From Kofleriaceae bacterium (GTDB lineage Bacteria > Myxococcota_A > Polyangia > Haliangiales > Haliangiaceae), in NCBI GenBank assembly GCA_024762925.1, contig JANTGM010000037.1, positions 1 to 50,047 on the forward strand: a stretch of 50,047 nt of DNA. Reading direction: 5' to 3'. The position numbers and the translations under genes were made by a program. The notes beneath the pieces are model-generated. The model had not been told where the DNA came from and ran no database searches. It saw only the letters and a program-made list of their open reading frames with translations. Below, one piece after another: positions 9,020 through 16,688 of this stretch. Each line of letters opens with the position of its first letter. Position 1 is the stretch's first letter.

Positions 9020-10968
9020 CGCGATTCCACGTACGGTCTCGCCTGCACGATCCACACGGTCTCGCCTTCCAAGAGCCACTCCACGTCGAGGGCGTGGCGG
9101 CTGGAGAAGAGCGGCGCAAAACTCTGCACAGCGTTTGCCAAGCGCTTGGCGCGCTCTTCGGTGAGAATCACCCCGCGGTGCGGGTTTTCCACTTCTTGAA
9201 TGCCACCCTTGCTGTCAAAGACAAGCATATATGGATCGTCAGAGCGACTGATAATCTTGGTGCCATCGTTGGCTGTGTCGAAGATGATTTGCTCGGGGAT
9301 CTTTGTGCCTTCGACGACACGCATACCAAGGCCACTCTTTGCATTGATGGTGAAGCTGTTGTCGTCCTCCGGGTTGTACAAGTTGGTTGTGATGAGCACG
9401 CCAGCTGCAGTGGCGTTGACCCCGGTCTGAATTAAGACGCCTGCGTGGACCTGCTTGTGATCGATGCCAAACAGGTCTCGCTCCTCAAAGGCTCTGTAGT
9501 TCCATAGGGAGGCCCAGACTGTCTTGACCGCAGTCTCAAGATTTTTCTTACCGCGCACGTTGGGGACCGTGTCGTAGAGGCCAGCGCCGTTAAATCCAGG
9601 CAAGTCCTCCGCATTGGTGGAGGAGCGCACAAATACGCCACCGCCACCGAGTTTTAGGCGAACGCGTTTGTAGATGGCGTCGAGCACCTCGTCGTCCATA
9701 GGAGCGCTTAGGATCTGCTCTCGCAACGTGGCGAGAGCGTTTTTTCGGTAGCGCGCGTCAGATTTTATCTTGGGGTCGCTAAGAATACTTCTTACTATCT
9801 GGTCAAGTCCGTTCTTCTTCAGGTGACGTTGGTAGTAGAAGAACGGCAGCCCAAAGCCCTTTGGGATATTCACTTTGGAGAGCCCCGCTGAGGCAATCTC
9901 ACCGAGGTTTGCCGTCTTGCTGCCGTAGGTCCGAGCATGACCGGCCCGAAGCGCGGTGAGCATGGGCATGTTGGCAGTCTCCAAGTCTGCTGGCGGTACT
10001 GCCACAGTACGACGCTGTTTTCGCTGTCGCTCATAGCTAGCGATTTCAATGTTCGTGGCGAGCCTTAACACATGCTCGCGATCGCCCACTTCGTAGTACA
10101 CCACCTTGCCATTGAGTTCGTTGTAGTCAACGTTGGCGTTGCGATAGCCGGCATTGGGGATGCCCCAGGCCGTTGCCCGGAGGTTGACATGGGAGAGCGG
10201 CGTTGAGAAGACTGTCGACATGATGCCCGAAACGGGCGAAATATCCGGATACGACTCCTGCAATAGCACAATGTCGTCACGTTCAAAGACTAGCGACTCG
10301 TAGGGAGTATTCCTGGGAACAACTCGCAGCGTACCCACTGAGCTGCCCTTGTTGAATGCCTGGTATGGTGCACTCTTGTAGAGCGCATCGTTCGTGATGG
10401 TCTTGATGTTCTTGCGTGCAACAGCCTTCGCAACGCGCTCTTGGGAAGGGGAGTCGGGCCGAAAGAGAAGCTCCTTTTTGTAGAAGGTCTTTTTGAGCTT
10501 CTTGTAGACGCGCTCCACCCCTTTTGCGTCGATCTTATCGCCTTCCCAGAACGCAAAGCTCATCTTGTCGACCTTGAGGTGTTCGGTGATGTAGCCCAGG
10601 ATGAAGCGTGGTTTCACACGCTTGTAGTTCTTGTTGTATTCACGGATGTTGTCGGCGGTCCACGCCTGCTTCAAGAGCACGCCAAGTACGAAGTCAGCGT
10701 GGATTTTGAAGACGTTCACATCGATGAAGTAGATCTCGTCGGTCTTGATGTCGATGATGAACTTGCCGAAACGGTCGCTTCCCAAGACCCGTGAGTAGTT
10801 CTCAAACGTCGCTCGGTCGGGAATCGAGCGTACGTATATCCGTTGCGATTGAGCGCTTGCGTCTCTGGGCAACGCCAAGAAAGCCAGGCTCGCGAGTAAA
10901 GCGGCCAGGACGAGGGCCGTTCGGCGGGACCGAGAACGGGACGATCGAGTAGGCAACACAGTGCGCAT
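9016..10968 (-). CDS. Exported PEP/pyruvate-binding (PPDK_N) dikinase-like protein
   Basis: The protein is 650 aa from the ATG at 10968. A Sec-type signal peptide (twin-basic RSRRTALVLAALLASLAF up to DASAQS) suggests export. A central segment near residues 240-300 resembles a phosphohistidine domain, with H260 in TPLSHVNLRATAWGIP. Residues of about 340-650 form a PPDK N-terminal ATP-grasp domain: TYGSKTANLGEIASAG, GVFVRSSTNAEDLPGF, GAGLYDTVPNV and a C-terminal DVEWLLEGETVWIVQARPY. In PEP synthase and PPDK the His domain follows the ATP domain, whereas here it precedes it, as in alpha-glucan water dikinases. An ATP-using enzyme outside the cytoplasm would be unusual. It may be a binding protein or may be retained inside. 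A longer TTG start at 11007 would overlap the divergent gene. Confidence 0.8.
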   Translation of the reverse strand: MRTVLPTRSSRSRSRRTALVLAALLASLAFLALPRDASAQSQRIYVRSIPDRATFENYSRVLGSDRFGKFIIDIKTDEIYFIDVNVFKIHADFVLGVLLKQAWTADNIREYNKNYKRVKPRFILGYITEHLKVDKMSFAFWEGDKIDAKGVERVYKKLKKTFYKKELLFRPDSPSQERVAKAVARKNIKTITNDALYKSAPYQAFNKGSSVGTLRVVPRNTPYESLVFERDDIVLLQESYPDISPVSGIMSTVFSTPLSHVNLRATAWGIPNAGYRNANVDYNELNGKVVYYEVGDREHVLRLATNIEIASYERQRKQRRTVAVPPADLETANMPMLTALRAGHARTYGSKTANLGEIASAGLSKVNIPKGFGLPFFYYQRHLKKNGLDQIVRSILSDPKIKSDARYRKNALATLREQILSAPMDDEVLDAIYKRVRLKLGGGGVFVRSSTNAEDLPGFNGAGLYDTVPNVRGKKNLETAVKTVWASLWNYRAFEERDLFGIDHKQVHAGVLIQTGVNATAAGVLITTNLYNPEDDNSFTINAKSGLGMRVVEGTKIPEQIIFDTANDGTKIISRSDDPYMLVFDSKGGIQEVENPHRGVILTEERAKRLANAVQSFAPLFSSRHALDVEWLLEGETVWIVQARPYVESR

Positions 10969-11031
10969 CTTCCTAAAGCTAACGCAGCTGGGGCGGCTCG
11001 GTTGCAATGGAAGTCGTATATTCTCACTGGG

Positions 11032-12327
11032 ATGTCAAAAGCAGCAGCACCGCTATCATGGCCCGCCCGGACGGTTGGCGGTTGGCTGTCTCGCACGTCA
11101 GTCTTTTGGTTCGCAGCCTATGCGGTGATTTTTGCGTTCACGACGTACTTCTGCATGTACAGCTTTCGCAAGCCCTTTGCCGCTGCGGACTACGCAGGGA
11201 GCGAGTTCTGGGTCTTTGACCTCAAGAATGCGCTGGTCATCTCCCAACTCATCGGCTATGCGCTCAGCAAGTTCGTTGGCATTCGCTTCAACTCCGAACT
11301 GCTTCATCGGCATCGCCTTGGGGCGCTCATTGGGCTCATTCTCTGGGCGGAGGCAGCTCTGCTGTTGTTTGCCCTGCTTCCGCCCGAGGGAAAGGTCTTT
11401 GCGATCTTTCTCAACGGGCTTCCTCTCGGGGCCGTGTGGGGCATTGTCTTCTCGTTTCTTGAGGGGCGCCGGTCCTCAGAACTTTTAGGAGCCGGGCTCA
11501 GCTGCAGCTACATTGTCGCATCGGGATTCGTGAAATCTGCCGGCAAGGGGCTCATGGAATCGGGAGTCTCCGAGAGTTGGATGCCAGTGGCTACGGGGGC
11601 CATCTTCTTGCCGATATTTCTGATTGCTGCATACGCTCTGAGTCTCTTGCCAGCACCATCGGCAGAAGACGTTGAGCAGCGCAGTCTTCGCCAGCCCATG
11701 CAGGCCCAGCACCGGAAGGACTTTGTGAGTACGTACTGGCCAGGCCTTGGACTCCTTGTCACGACCTATCTCTTCTTGACGTCCTATCGAGACTTTCGAG
11801 ACAACTATGCCGCCGAGATTTGGAAAGAAGTTGGGATGGGGGATAGCGCAGTCATCTTCACGAAGACGGAGCTGCCCATCGCGGCGGTGGTGATGTTCAC
11901 ACTCGGGCTTCTGTATTTGATTCGCGACAACCGCCGTGGGTTGGCTGCGGCATATGGGATCATGATTGCGGGAAGTCTGTTGGTGGGAATCTCAACGTTG
12001 CTCTTTGACGTCGGGTGGGTGGGGCCAACATGGTGGATGACGCTGGTGGGACTTGGCCTCTACATGGGCTATGTGCCCTATGGATGCGTGCTTTTCGATC
12101 GCAAGATTGCCGCGCTCCAGACGGTTGCGACGGCGGTCTTCCTCATCTACATCAGCGACGCTGTTGCCTACGGTGGATCGGTTGTCGCAGTGCTCTACAA
12201 ACAACTCGGCGAGCCTCAAACCTCCTGGCTGCAGTTCTTCCGTGGCTTCTCGTATCTCACCTCGGCGGTGTGCACCATCGCGCTTCTGGCGAGTGCCACC
12301 TATTTCCTGCGTCGAACCAAGTCATAG
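11032..12327 (+). CDS. MFS-like multispanning transporter (perhaps DUF5690)
   Basis: This is a 431-aa integral membrane protein with about 11-12 hydrophobic segments. It opens with FWFAAYAVIFAFTTYF followed by CMYSFRKPFAA, which resembles the first helix region of organophosphate/glycerol-phosphate-type MFS carriers. From memory the pattern also fits the uncharacterised DUF5690 family. A conserved-looking charged stretch TSYRDFRDNYAAEIW lies mid-protein before the second helix bundle. The substrate is unknown. I chose ATG 11032, preceded by ACTGGG, because TTG 11002 would overlap the upstream divergent gene. The TAG stop at 12325-12327 coincides with the left end of a putative inverted-repeat element. 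Confidence 0.75.
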   Translation: MSKAAAPLSWPARTVGGWLSRTSVFWFAAYAVIFAFTTYFCMYSFRKPFAAADYAGSEFWVFDLKNALVISQLIGYALSKFVGIRFNSELLHRHRLGALIGLILWAEAALLLFALLPPEGKVFAIFLNGLPLGAVWGIVFSFLEGRRSSELLGAGLSCSYIVASGFVKSAGKGLMESGVSESWMPVATGAIFLPIFLIAAYALSLLPAPSAEDVEQRSLRQPMQAQHRKDFVSTYWPGLGLLVTTYLFLTSYRDFRDNYAAEIWKEVGMGDSAVIFTKTELPIAAVVMFTLGLLYLIRDNRRGLAAAYGIMIAGSLLVGISTLLFDVGWVGPTWWMTLVGLGLYMGYVPYGCVLFDRKIAALQTVATAVFLIYISDAVAYGGSVVAVLYKQLGEPQTSWLQFFRGFSYLTSAVCTIALLASATYFLRRTKS

Positions 12328-12434
12328 GAGCCGTCTTCGCGGGGAATTCGCTGGCCGGCTCCAAAGACTTGCATCGCTTCCCGACGAAGCGACAGGCTTC
12401 CTGGTGGGTTCTTTCTTTGAATCCGCACCTAGGA
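12324..12434. repeat. Possible degenerate copy of the CTAG-bounded inverted-repeat element
   Basis: The right end reads TTTGAATCCGCACCTAG, close to TTTGAATCGCGCACTAG of the clear copy at 30498-30679. The left end begins on the TAG stop of the MFS gene (ATAGGAGCCGTCTTC) and pairs imperfectly with the right end. Internally, TCGCTT and AAGCGA form a 6-bp stem around a 7-nt loop at about 12370-12388. The copy is short (about 111 bp) and diverged, so membership is tentative. Confidence 0.4.
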
Positions 12435-12478
12435 AACCTCTCAAGACCTTGCCTAGGCTTGTGCCATCGAGGCCTGTG

Positions 12479-12493
12479 TCGTCGTTAAACGAC
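12479..12493 (-). terminator. Short hairpin just after ppiB
   Basis: CGTCG-TTAAA-CGACG forms a perfect 5-bp stem two bases beyond the ppiB stop codon. There is no clear T-run, so it may act as a 3' stabiliser rather than a full intrinsic terminator. Confidence 0.4.
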
Positions 12494-12494
12494 G

Positions 12495-13010
12495 CTATTC
12501 GGTGATGGTGACTTTGATCATTTGAACTGGCGTGATTGGATTGTCGCGCCCATCTGTCGGTGTGTTCTCAATTTTTGTGACCACATCCATGCCCGATATG
12601 ACTTTGCCAAAGACTGGGTGCTTGGAAGGACCTGGCGTGAACCAGTCTAGGTAGGAGTTGTTCACGGTGTTGAGAAAAAACTGGCTTGAGCCACTGTTGG
12701 GGCGACCCGTGTTTGCCATGGAAAGCGTTCCAGGTTCGTTGGAGAGTTTGGCGTTTTCTGGGTGCTCGTCCTGGATGCAGCCGTCTGGGCCGTTGCCAGT
12801 GCCGGCGGCTGGGGACTTTGGATCCTTGGAGTTTGGGCAGCCAAACTGGAGCATGAAGCCTTTGATGACACGGTGAAAATGCAGACCGTCGTAGAAGCCG
12901 CTCGAAGCTAGCTTCACAAAGTTACCAGCGGTGTTTGGCATCTTGTCGGCGAAAAGCTCGACGGTAATGTCGCCGAGAGAGGTCTGTAGTGTTGCGGTCG
13001 GATTTGCCAT
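12495..13010 (-). CDS. ppiB: Cyclophilin-type peptidyl-prolyl cis-trans isomerase
   Basis: This enzyme catalyses cis-trans isomerisation of X-Pro bonds during protein folding. The 171-aa protein is a single cyclophilin domain with the expected motifs: [15 protein letters not shown] (active-site Arg, Phe and Gln), [19 protein letters not shown] and [14 protein letters not shown]. There is no signal peptide, so it should be cytoplasmic (PpiB-like rather than PpiA-like). Two cysteines (FGCPN and DGCIQDE) lie in an insert around residues 58-80, as seen in some bacterial members. The ATG at 13010 gives the family length. It stands alone, convergent with the MFS gene and divergent from the lipoprotein gene. 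Confidence 0.93.
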   Translation of the reverse strand: MANPTATLQTSLGDITVELFADKMPNTAGNFVKLASSGFYDGLHFHRVIKGFMLQFGCPNSKDPKSPAAGTGNGPDGCIQDEHPENAKLSNEPGTLSMANTGRPNSGSSQFFLNTVNNSYLDWFTPGPSKHPVFGKVISGMDVVTKIENTPTDGRDNPITPVQMIKVTITE

Positions 13011-13079
13011 GGTGCACTGATAACAAGGTGCTCGTCACCTGTCATCCCACCGCCGCCATAATGCGGCTATATTGTTGCA

Positions 13080-14063
13080 ATGGGTTGTCGAGATGCGATC
13101 GGTCGAATCACGAGTTTGCTGGGAATGGCTGCATTCACGGTATCTTGCGGGCCGGTCTCCGAGTCACACTCAGTCGAGCGGCCAACGCTCGAGACGGTTG
13201 TCGAGACTGAGAAGGCAGCCCAGGGCTGGGGGGCGGATGTCGCAGACGGATTCCTGCGGCCCTGCAAGACACTCAGCGCAAGTGGCGGCTTGGTCGAGTT
13301 GTCTTGCGATGCGTACCAGTTGGTGGAATTTCGAAAGCCGCGCGCGGAACCAGAGCCAGGAGGTGAGGTCGCGCCGCCCGAAGGTCTCGGTGCACTTGTC
13401 GAAATCCTGCAGGCACGCTTCGGCCCCTTTGCTGAAACGCGAGGGGAGGCAACGATCGACTCACAGTCGATCGAAACGAGTGATTTCTCTCCTAAGAACT
13501 CTTCGGATCCTGGGGCTCGCGGCCTTGCCGTACACATCAGCAATGTGGAAGGGCACTTTTGGGGCTTGGCCTGCTATCGAAAAGATGGCAAGGCAGTGAA
13601 TCGCTCGTACTGCACCGATGCGATTGCGACCGCGGCTCGAGCAGGTGGGCTTGCGCATGTTGGCGCCATGCCCCTAAAGGGCTTTGGCGATGGGAAGCTC
13701 GTTGCCCCTCAAGGCTGCGAGAGTGTAAAGGGACGCAAGATCCAATGCGCGCGGGGGGCGCTTAGTTGGTCGACAGGCGACGCCAAGGCGATCCGTGAGA
13801 AGACGGTCTCCGATCTGAGAGCAATGGCAAAGACCGAGAAGGTGAAGCTTTCGACGGAAACGCGCCAGTGCCTGCTCTTTGACAAGACCGCCGATTGCAA
13901 AATCGTGAAAATCGAGAATGCAAGCGATGGAGCAAAGCTCAACTTCATCTTGCTACTCGGCGGGGGGCAGGACCGTCTCGTTGTTTGCACGACTCCCGAG
14001 GATATTGACGAGCCACTCCCACCTCCATGCGATCAAGTAATCTCCCTCGTGCCCTCGCAATGA
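13080..14063 (+). CDS. Putative lipoprotein of unknown function
   Basis: The protein is 327 aa. The N-terminus has a positively charged start, a hydrophobic stretch and FTVSCG, which resembles a lipobox although it is not canonical, followed by an acidic, flexible region. The rest contains several cysteines (FLRPCKT, LSCDAY, GLACYRKD, RSYCTD, PQGCES, IQCARG, RQCLLF, ADCKIV and VVCTTP) that could form disulphides in the periplasm. I do not recognise a domain. The stop codon overlaps the start of the acyltransferase gene by ATGA, so the two are translationally coupled and probably work together. Confidence 0.7.
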   Translation: MGCRDAIGRITSLLGMAAFTVSCGPVSESHSVERPTLETVVETEKAAQGWGADVADGFLRPCKTLSASGGLVELSCDAYQLVEFRKPRAEPEPGGEVAPPEGLGALVEILQARFGPFAETRGEATIDSQSIETSDFSPKNSSDPGARGLAVHISNVEGHFWGLACYRKDGKAVNRSYCTDAIATAARAGGLAHVGAMPLKGFGDGKLVAPQGCESVKGRKIQCARGALSWSTGDAKAIREKTVSDLRAMAKTEKVKLSTETRQCLLFDKTADCKIVKIENASDGAKLNFILLLGGGQDRLVVCTTPEDIDEPLPPPCDQVISLVPSQ

Positions 14064-15031
14064 TTCGCATTTCGTTAGAAGAACTCTCAGAGCAAGCAGA
14101 GGCCTTCGATGCCGCGGTGATGGCCTCGGGCAACATCGACCAATACTGCTCGTCCACCGATTGGATCCTGCCAGCAAGTGCTGGGCTCATGCCAAAGCGC
14201 GAGAGCTACATCTTCGAAGAAGAGGGTTGCTACTGGGCCTTCATGCGGTCTTCACACGCGAGAGGGTTTGCCTATCTAGAACCCCTAGAGGCTATGTGGG
14301 CTCTTGCGTGTCCCGTTGTGGGCGCAGATATCGAGCGCCTTGCCGCCGGGATCGAACGGCTTTGCTCGCAACCCAAGGACGAATGGAAGCTCATGGTTCT
14401 GGCCGGGCTTCCCGCAGCCCATCCCTTGCTGGCAGCGATCGTGACGCGGCTTACGGGCCGTGTGCGACTCGCGCTTGGGGAGAGTTCTGTGCGACTGATT
14501 GCGTCGCTCAAAGACGGCATGCCCGCCTACTTAGCTCGGCGATCGAAAGGATTTCGTCGCTCTCTTCGGAGGTCGGAGGCCAAGGCGCGAAAGGCCGGCA
14601 TATGTTTTGAAAACGCCTCGGATTTGCCCGCCGAGACAGCATTTCAGCGCGTCATCGAGGTTGAAAAGCGCGGCTGGAAGGGGCGAGATGAGGTGGGAAT
14701 CGCCAGTGGTGATATGCACGAATTCTACAAGTGCATGCTGCCTCGTCTAGCCGCTCGGAACGCCCAGCAGGTTCGATTTGCCACCAAAGATGGGCGCGAT
14801 GTGGCGTACATCATGGGAGGGCTGCGCGGAGCAACCTATCGCGGCTTGCAGTTCAGCTACGACTGTGAATTCGCTGAATATGCGCTTGGTAACCTGCTGC
14901 AACTTGAGCAAATGCGATTTTGCGAGCAGCAGGGCATTCACCACTACGATCTCGGTATGTCAATGGACTACAAGCGTCGGTGGTCCGACTCAGAACACGA
15001 GACTCTTGCGCTCTTTGTGATTCGAGATTAG
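14060..15031 (+). CDS. BioF2-like (CelD/FemAB-type) GNAT acyltransferase
   Basis: This is a cytoplasmic protein of about 323 aa. The C-terminal half has the features of the BioF2-like acetyltransferase family (Acetyltransf_6): an Arg/Lys-rich helix LARRSKGFRRSLRRSE, VEKRGWKGR, DGRDVAYIMGG, FAEYALGNLLQLEQM and the closing HHYDLGMSMDYKRRW. Relatives transfer acyl or aminoacyl groups in cell-wall, exopolysaccharide or lipid metabolism; the substrate here is unknown. I place the start at ATG 14060, inside the stop of the preceding lipoprotein gene (ATGA overlap), rather than at the in-frame start 33 nt upstream. The tight coupling to an envelope protein suggests an envelope-related role. Confidence 0.8.
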   Translation: MIRISLEELSEQAEAFDAAVMASGNIDQYCSSTDWILPASAGLMPKRESYIFEEEGCYWAFMRSSHARGFAYLEPLEAMWALACPVVGADIERLAAGIERLCSQPKDEWKLMVLAGLPAAHPLLAAIVTRLTGRVRLALGESSVRLIASLKDGMPAYLARRSKGFRRSLRRSEAKARKAGICFENASDLPAETAFQRVIEVEKRGWKGRDEVGIASGDMHEFYKCMLPRLAARNAQQVRFATKDGRDVAYIMGGLRGATYRGLQFSYDCEFAEYALGNLLQLEQMRFCEQQGIHHYDLGMSMDYKRRWSDSEHETLALFVIRD

Positions 15032-15069
15032 GTGCCTGCACAGGGAGTTCGCTACACTAACCGGCGTTG

Positions 15070-16176
15070 ATGGTCCCTTCATTGCAAAAACTGCCAGCAT
15101 CCATTGGTCGCTGGTGTCTGGCACCTCTGGCAGCGCTTTGCTGTGTAAGCATGGCAGGCTGTTTCGACCCCCGAACGCAAGAAGGGCTCGCATGCAGTGG
15201 ATCGGGTGGGTGCCCCAGTGGGCAGGACTGTGTTGCTGGGCTCTGCTACCGACCGGGAAATGGTCCTGGGTTTGATGCCAGTGTAGACGCTGCATCGGTA
15301 TCGTGCACCACGGAGATTCTGGCTACAGGTCAGTCTGGTGCAACGGATCTCGATGCCGCTGATGCAGACTTTGTGTACTGGACCAATGAGGCCAACACGC
15401 TGGTGCTGCGCTCTCCGAAAGCGCGCGGACCTGTCGAGGTCTTCCACGACTCTGGGGTGGACAAACACCCTCACGCAATCATCACCGATGAGACCCACGT
15501 GTACTGGACGGAGAGTGATACGGCAGGGCGAATCGTGCGAAAACCCAAAGACAGCCTTGAGGCGGACCTCCCGGAAGAACTTGCGTCGGGGCAGGGCGAA
15601 CCTGTGGGCATCGCCCTGGATGAGACGTATGTCTATTGGGCGAACCTAGGTGGCAATAGCATCAATCGAGTGCCAAAAATCGGTGGTGCCGTTGAAGTTA
15701 TCGCCGTGTCCCAGCTGATGCCCACAGCGTTGGTTGTCGACGACACGCATATCTTCTGGTTGAGTGCGGGATCCGGGCAAGTCATGCGCTCGGTCAAGGA
15801 TGGTCCACCGTTGCAGCAGCTCGCGGGCGGACAGGGGCAGCTCTCGTACCTGAGCCTCTCGGCCGATTTGGTCTATTGGACCGACGGAACCAGTGGCGAG
15901 GTCTTATCGGTGGGAAAGGACGGCGGGTCATCGCTTGTGGTTGCTAGTGGACAGAATGGACCAGCATCGATTGCCGTGGCTGCCAACGCGGTGTACTGGA
16001 GCAACGAACTTGCCGGGGAAGTCATGGTGCAGAGTTTGAACGGCGGCGACCCCATTGAGGTTGCGAGCGGCCAGAGTCAGCCTCTCGGCCTCAAAACCGA
16101 CGGAGACGACTTGTATTGGCTCAACAAGCTCGATGCTGACAACCGCCTCGTTCGCGCCACCTGCGATCCGCTATGA
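15070..16176 (+). CDS. Lipoprotein with YWTN-type beta-propeller repeats
   Basis: The protein is about 368 aa. The signal sequence ends in a lipobox (SMAGC). A short cysteine-rich segment follows (CSGSGGCPSGQDCVAGLC), a style frequent in Myxococcota lipoproteins. The rest is made of about seven repeats of roughly 43 residues, each centred on an aromatic motif: FVYWTNEAN, HVYWTESD, YVYWANLGG, HIFWLSAGS, LVYWTDGTS, AVYWSNELA and DLYWLNKLD. These should fold as a beta-propeller, probably an adhesion or ligand-binding surface anchored to a membrane. ATG 15070 is preferred over the TTG immediately before it. It lies upstream of slyX with a 7-nt gap. Confidence 0.82.
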   Translation: MVPSLQKLPASIGRWCLAPLAALCCVSMAGCFDPRTQEGLACSGSGGCPSGQDCVAGLCYRPGNGPGFDASVDAASVSCTTEILATGQSGATDLDAADADFVYWTNEANTLVLRSPKARGPVEVFHDSGVDKHPHAIITDETHVYWTESDTAGRIVRKPKDSLEADLPEELASGQGEPVGIALDETYVYWANLGGNSINRVPKIGGAVEVIAVSQLMPTALVVDDTHIFWLSAGSGQVMRSVKDGPPLQQLAGGQGQLSYLSLSADLVYWTDGTSGEVLSVGKDGGSSLVVASGQNGPASIAVAANAVYWSNELAGEVMVQSLNGGDPIEVASGQSQPLGLKTDGDDLYWLNKLDADNRLVRATCDPL

Positions 16177-16183
16177 TGGGCGG

Positions 16184-16411
16184 ATGACGAGCGCCAAATC
16201 GAGCGATGGCCAAGGGAGCGATAGCTCGCGAATCCACGAACTGGAAGTACGCCTGGCCTACCAAGATCACTTGCTTGCAGAACTCGATGGAGTTGTGCGC
16301 GGCTTTGCCCTGCGTGTAGAACGCCTAGAGCGCGAATTGAGCGAGCTTAAGGAGAGCACTGGTGCTTCTCTTGAAGTTGGTGCCGGCAACGAAAAACCTC
16401 CACACTACTAG
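16184..16411 (+). CDS. slyX: SlyX-family coiled-coil protein
   Basis: This is a 75-aa protein, the normal SlyX size. After a short polar N-terminus it has RIHELEVRLAYQDHLLAELD and then a second heptad-rich helix with RVERLERELSELKE, the typical SlyX coiled coil. The molecular function of SlyX is not established. The start is ATG 16184, preceded by GGGCGG; the open frame extends upstream but only through the propeller gene. The TAG stop at 16409-16411 is part of the CTAG that begins the downstream repeat element. Confidence 0.85.
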   Translation: MTSAKSSDGQGSDSSRIHELEVRLAYQDHLLAELDGVVRGFALRVERLERELSELKESTGASLEVGAGNEKPPHY

Positions 16412-16645
16412 TGTCTAGTTCATTGACATTGGTTATCAGAAACGAAGAGAGTTGGTTTGCTGGCAAGGCGGGAAGAGGGCACTTGCTGGGCAAGTGACCG
16501 ATGAACAACGATGAGCAAAGCGGCCAGCGAGCGAAGCATCGAGTTTGCTTGCTCAAGGGCAATGCATCAGCCACCAGTACGCGATTGATGAATACAGAAC
16601 GCTATCACACGTCTTCTCGCCCCCTTGTCCTCAGTGGCCAAGGCA
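16408..16645. repeat. Composite of CTAG-bounded inverted-repeat elements upstream of hflX
   Basis: The left end starts CTAGTGTCTAGTTC on the slyX stop codon. From 16450 the sequence parallels the copy at 30498-30679: GGCAAGGCGGGAAGAGGG, a perfect hairpin CACTTGC-TGG-GCAAGTG at 16480-16496, and the following box GTGACCGATGAACAACG. From about 16577 it instead matches the opposite orientation of the copy at 49898 (GCGATTGATGAATACAGAACGC against GCGATTCATGAAGATAGAACGC, then CTTCTCGCCC). This looks like two partial elements facing each other. The stretch between slyX and hflX holds no other gene that I can support. Confidence 0.65.
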
Positions 16646-16688
16646 TTGCCTTGCCAGTGCGAAACCCGCGAATAACTACGGAGCAAGT

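Noticed and set aside
9008-9032. Terminal-repeat-like sequence CTAGCGCGATTCC at the dikinase gene end
   Set aside because: It resembles the family end, but it is within the last codons of an intact gene with no partner repeat. I take it as chance.
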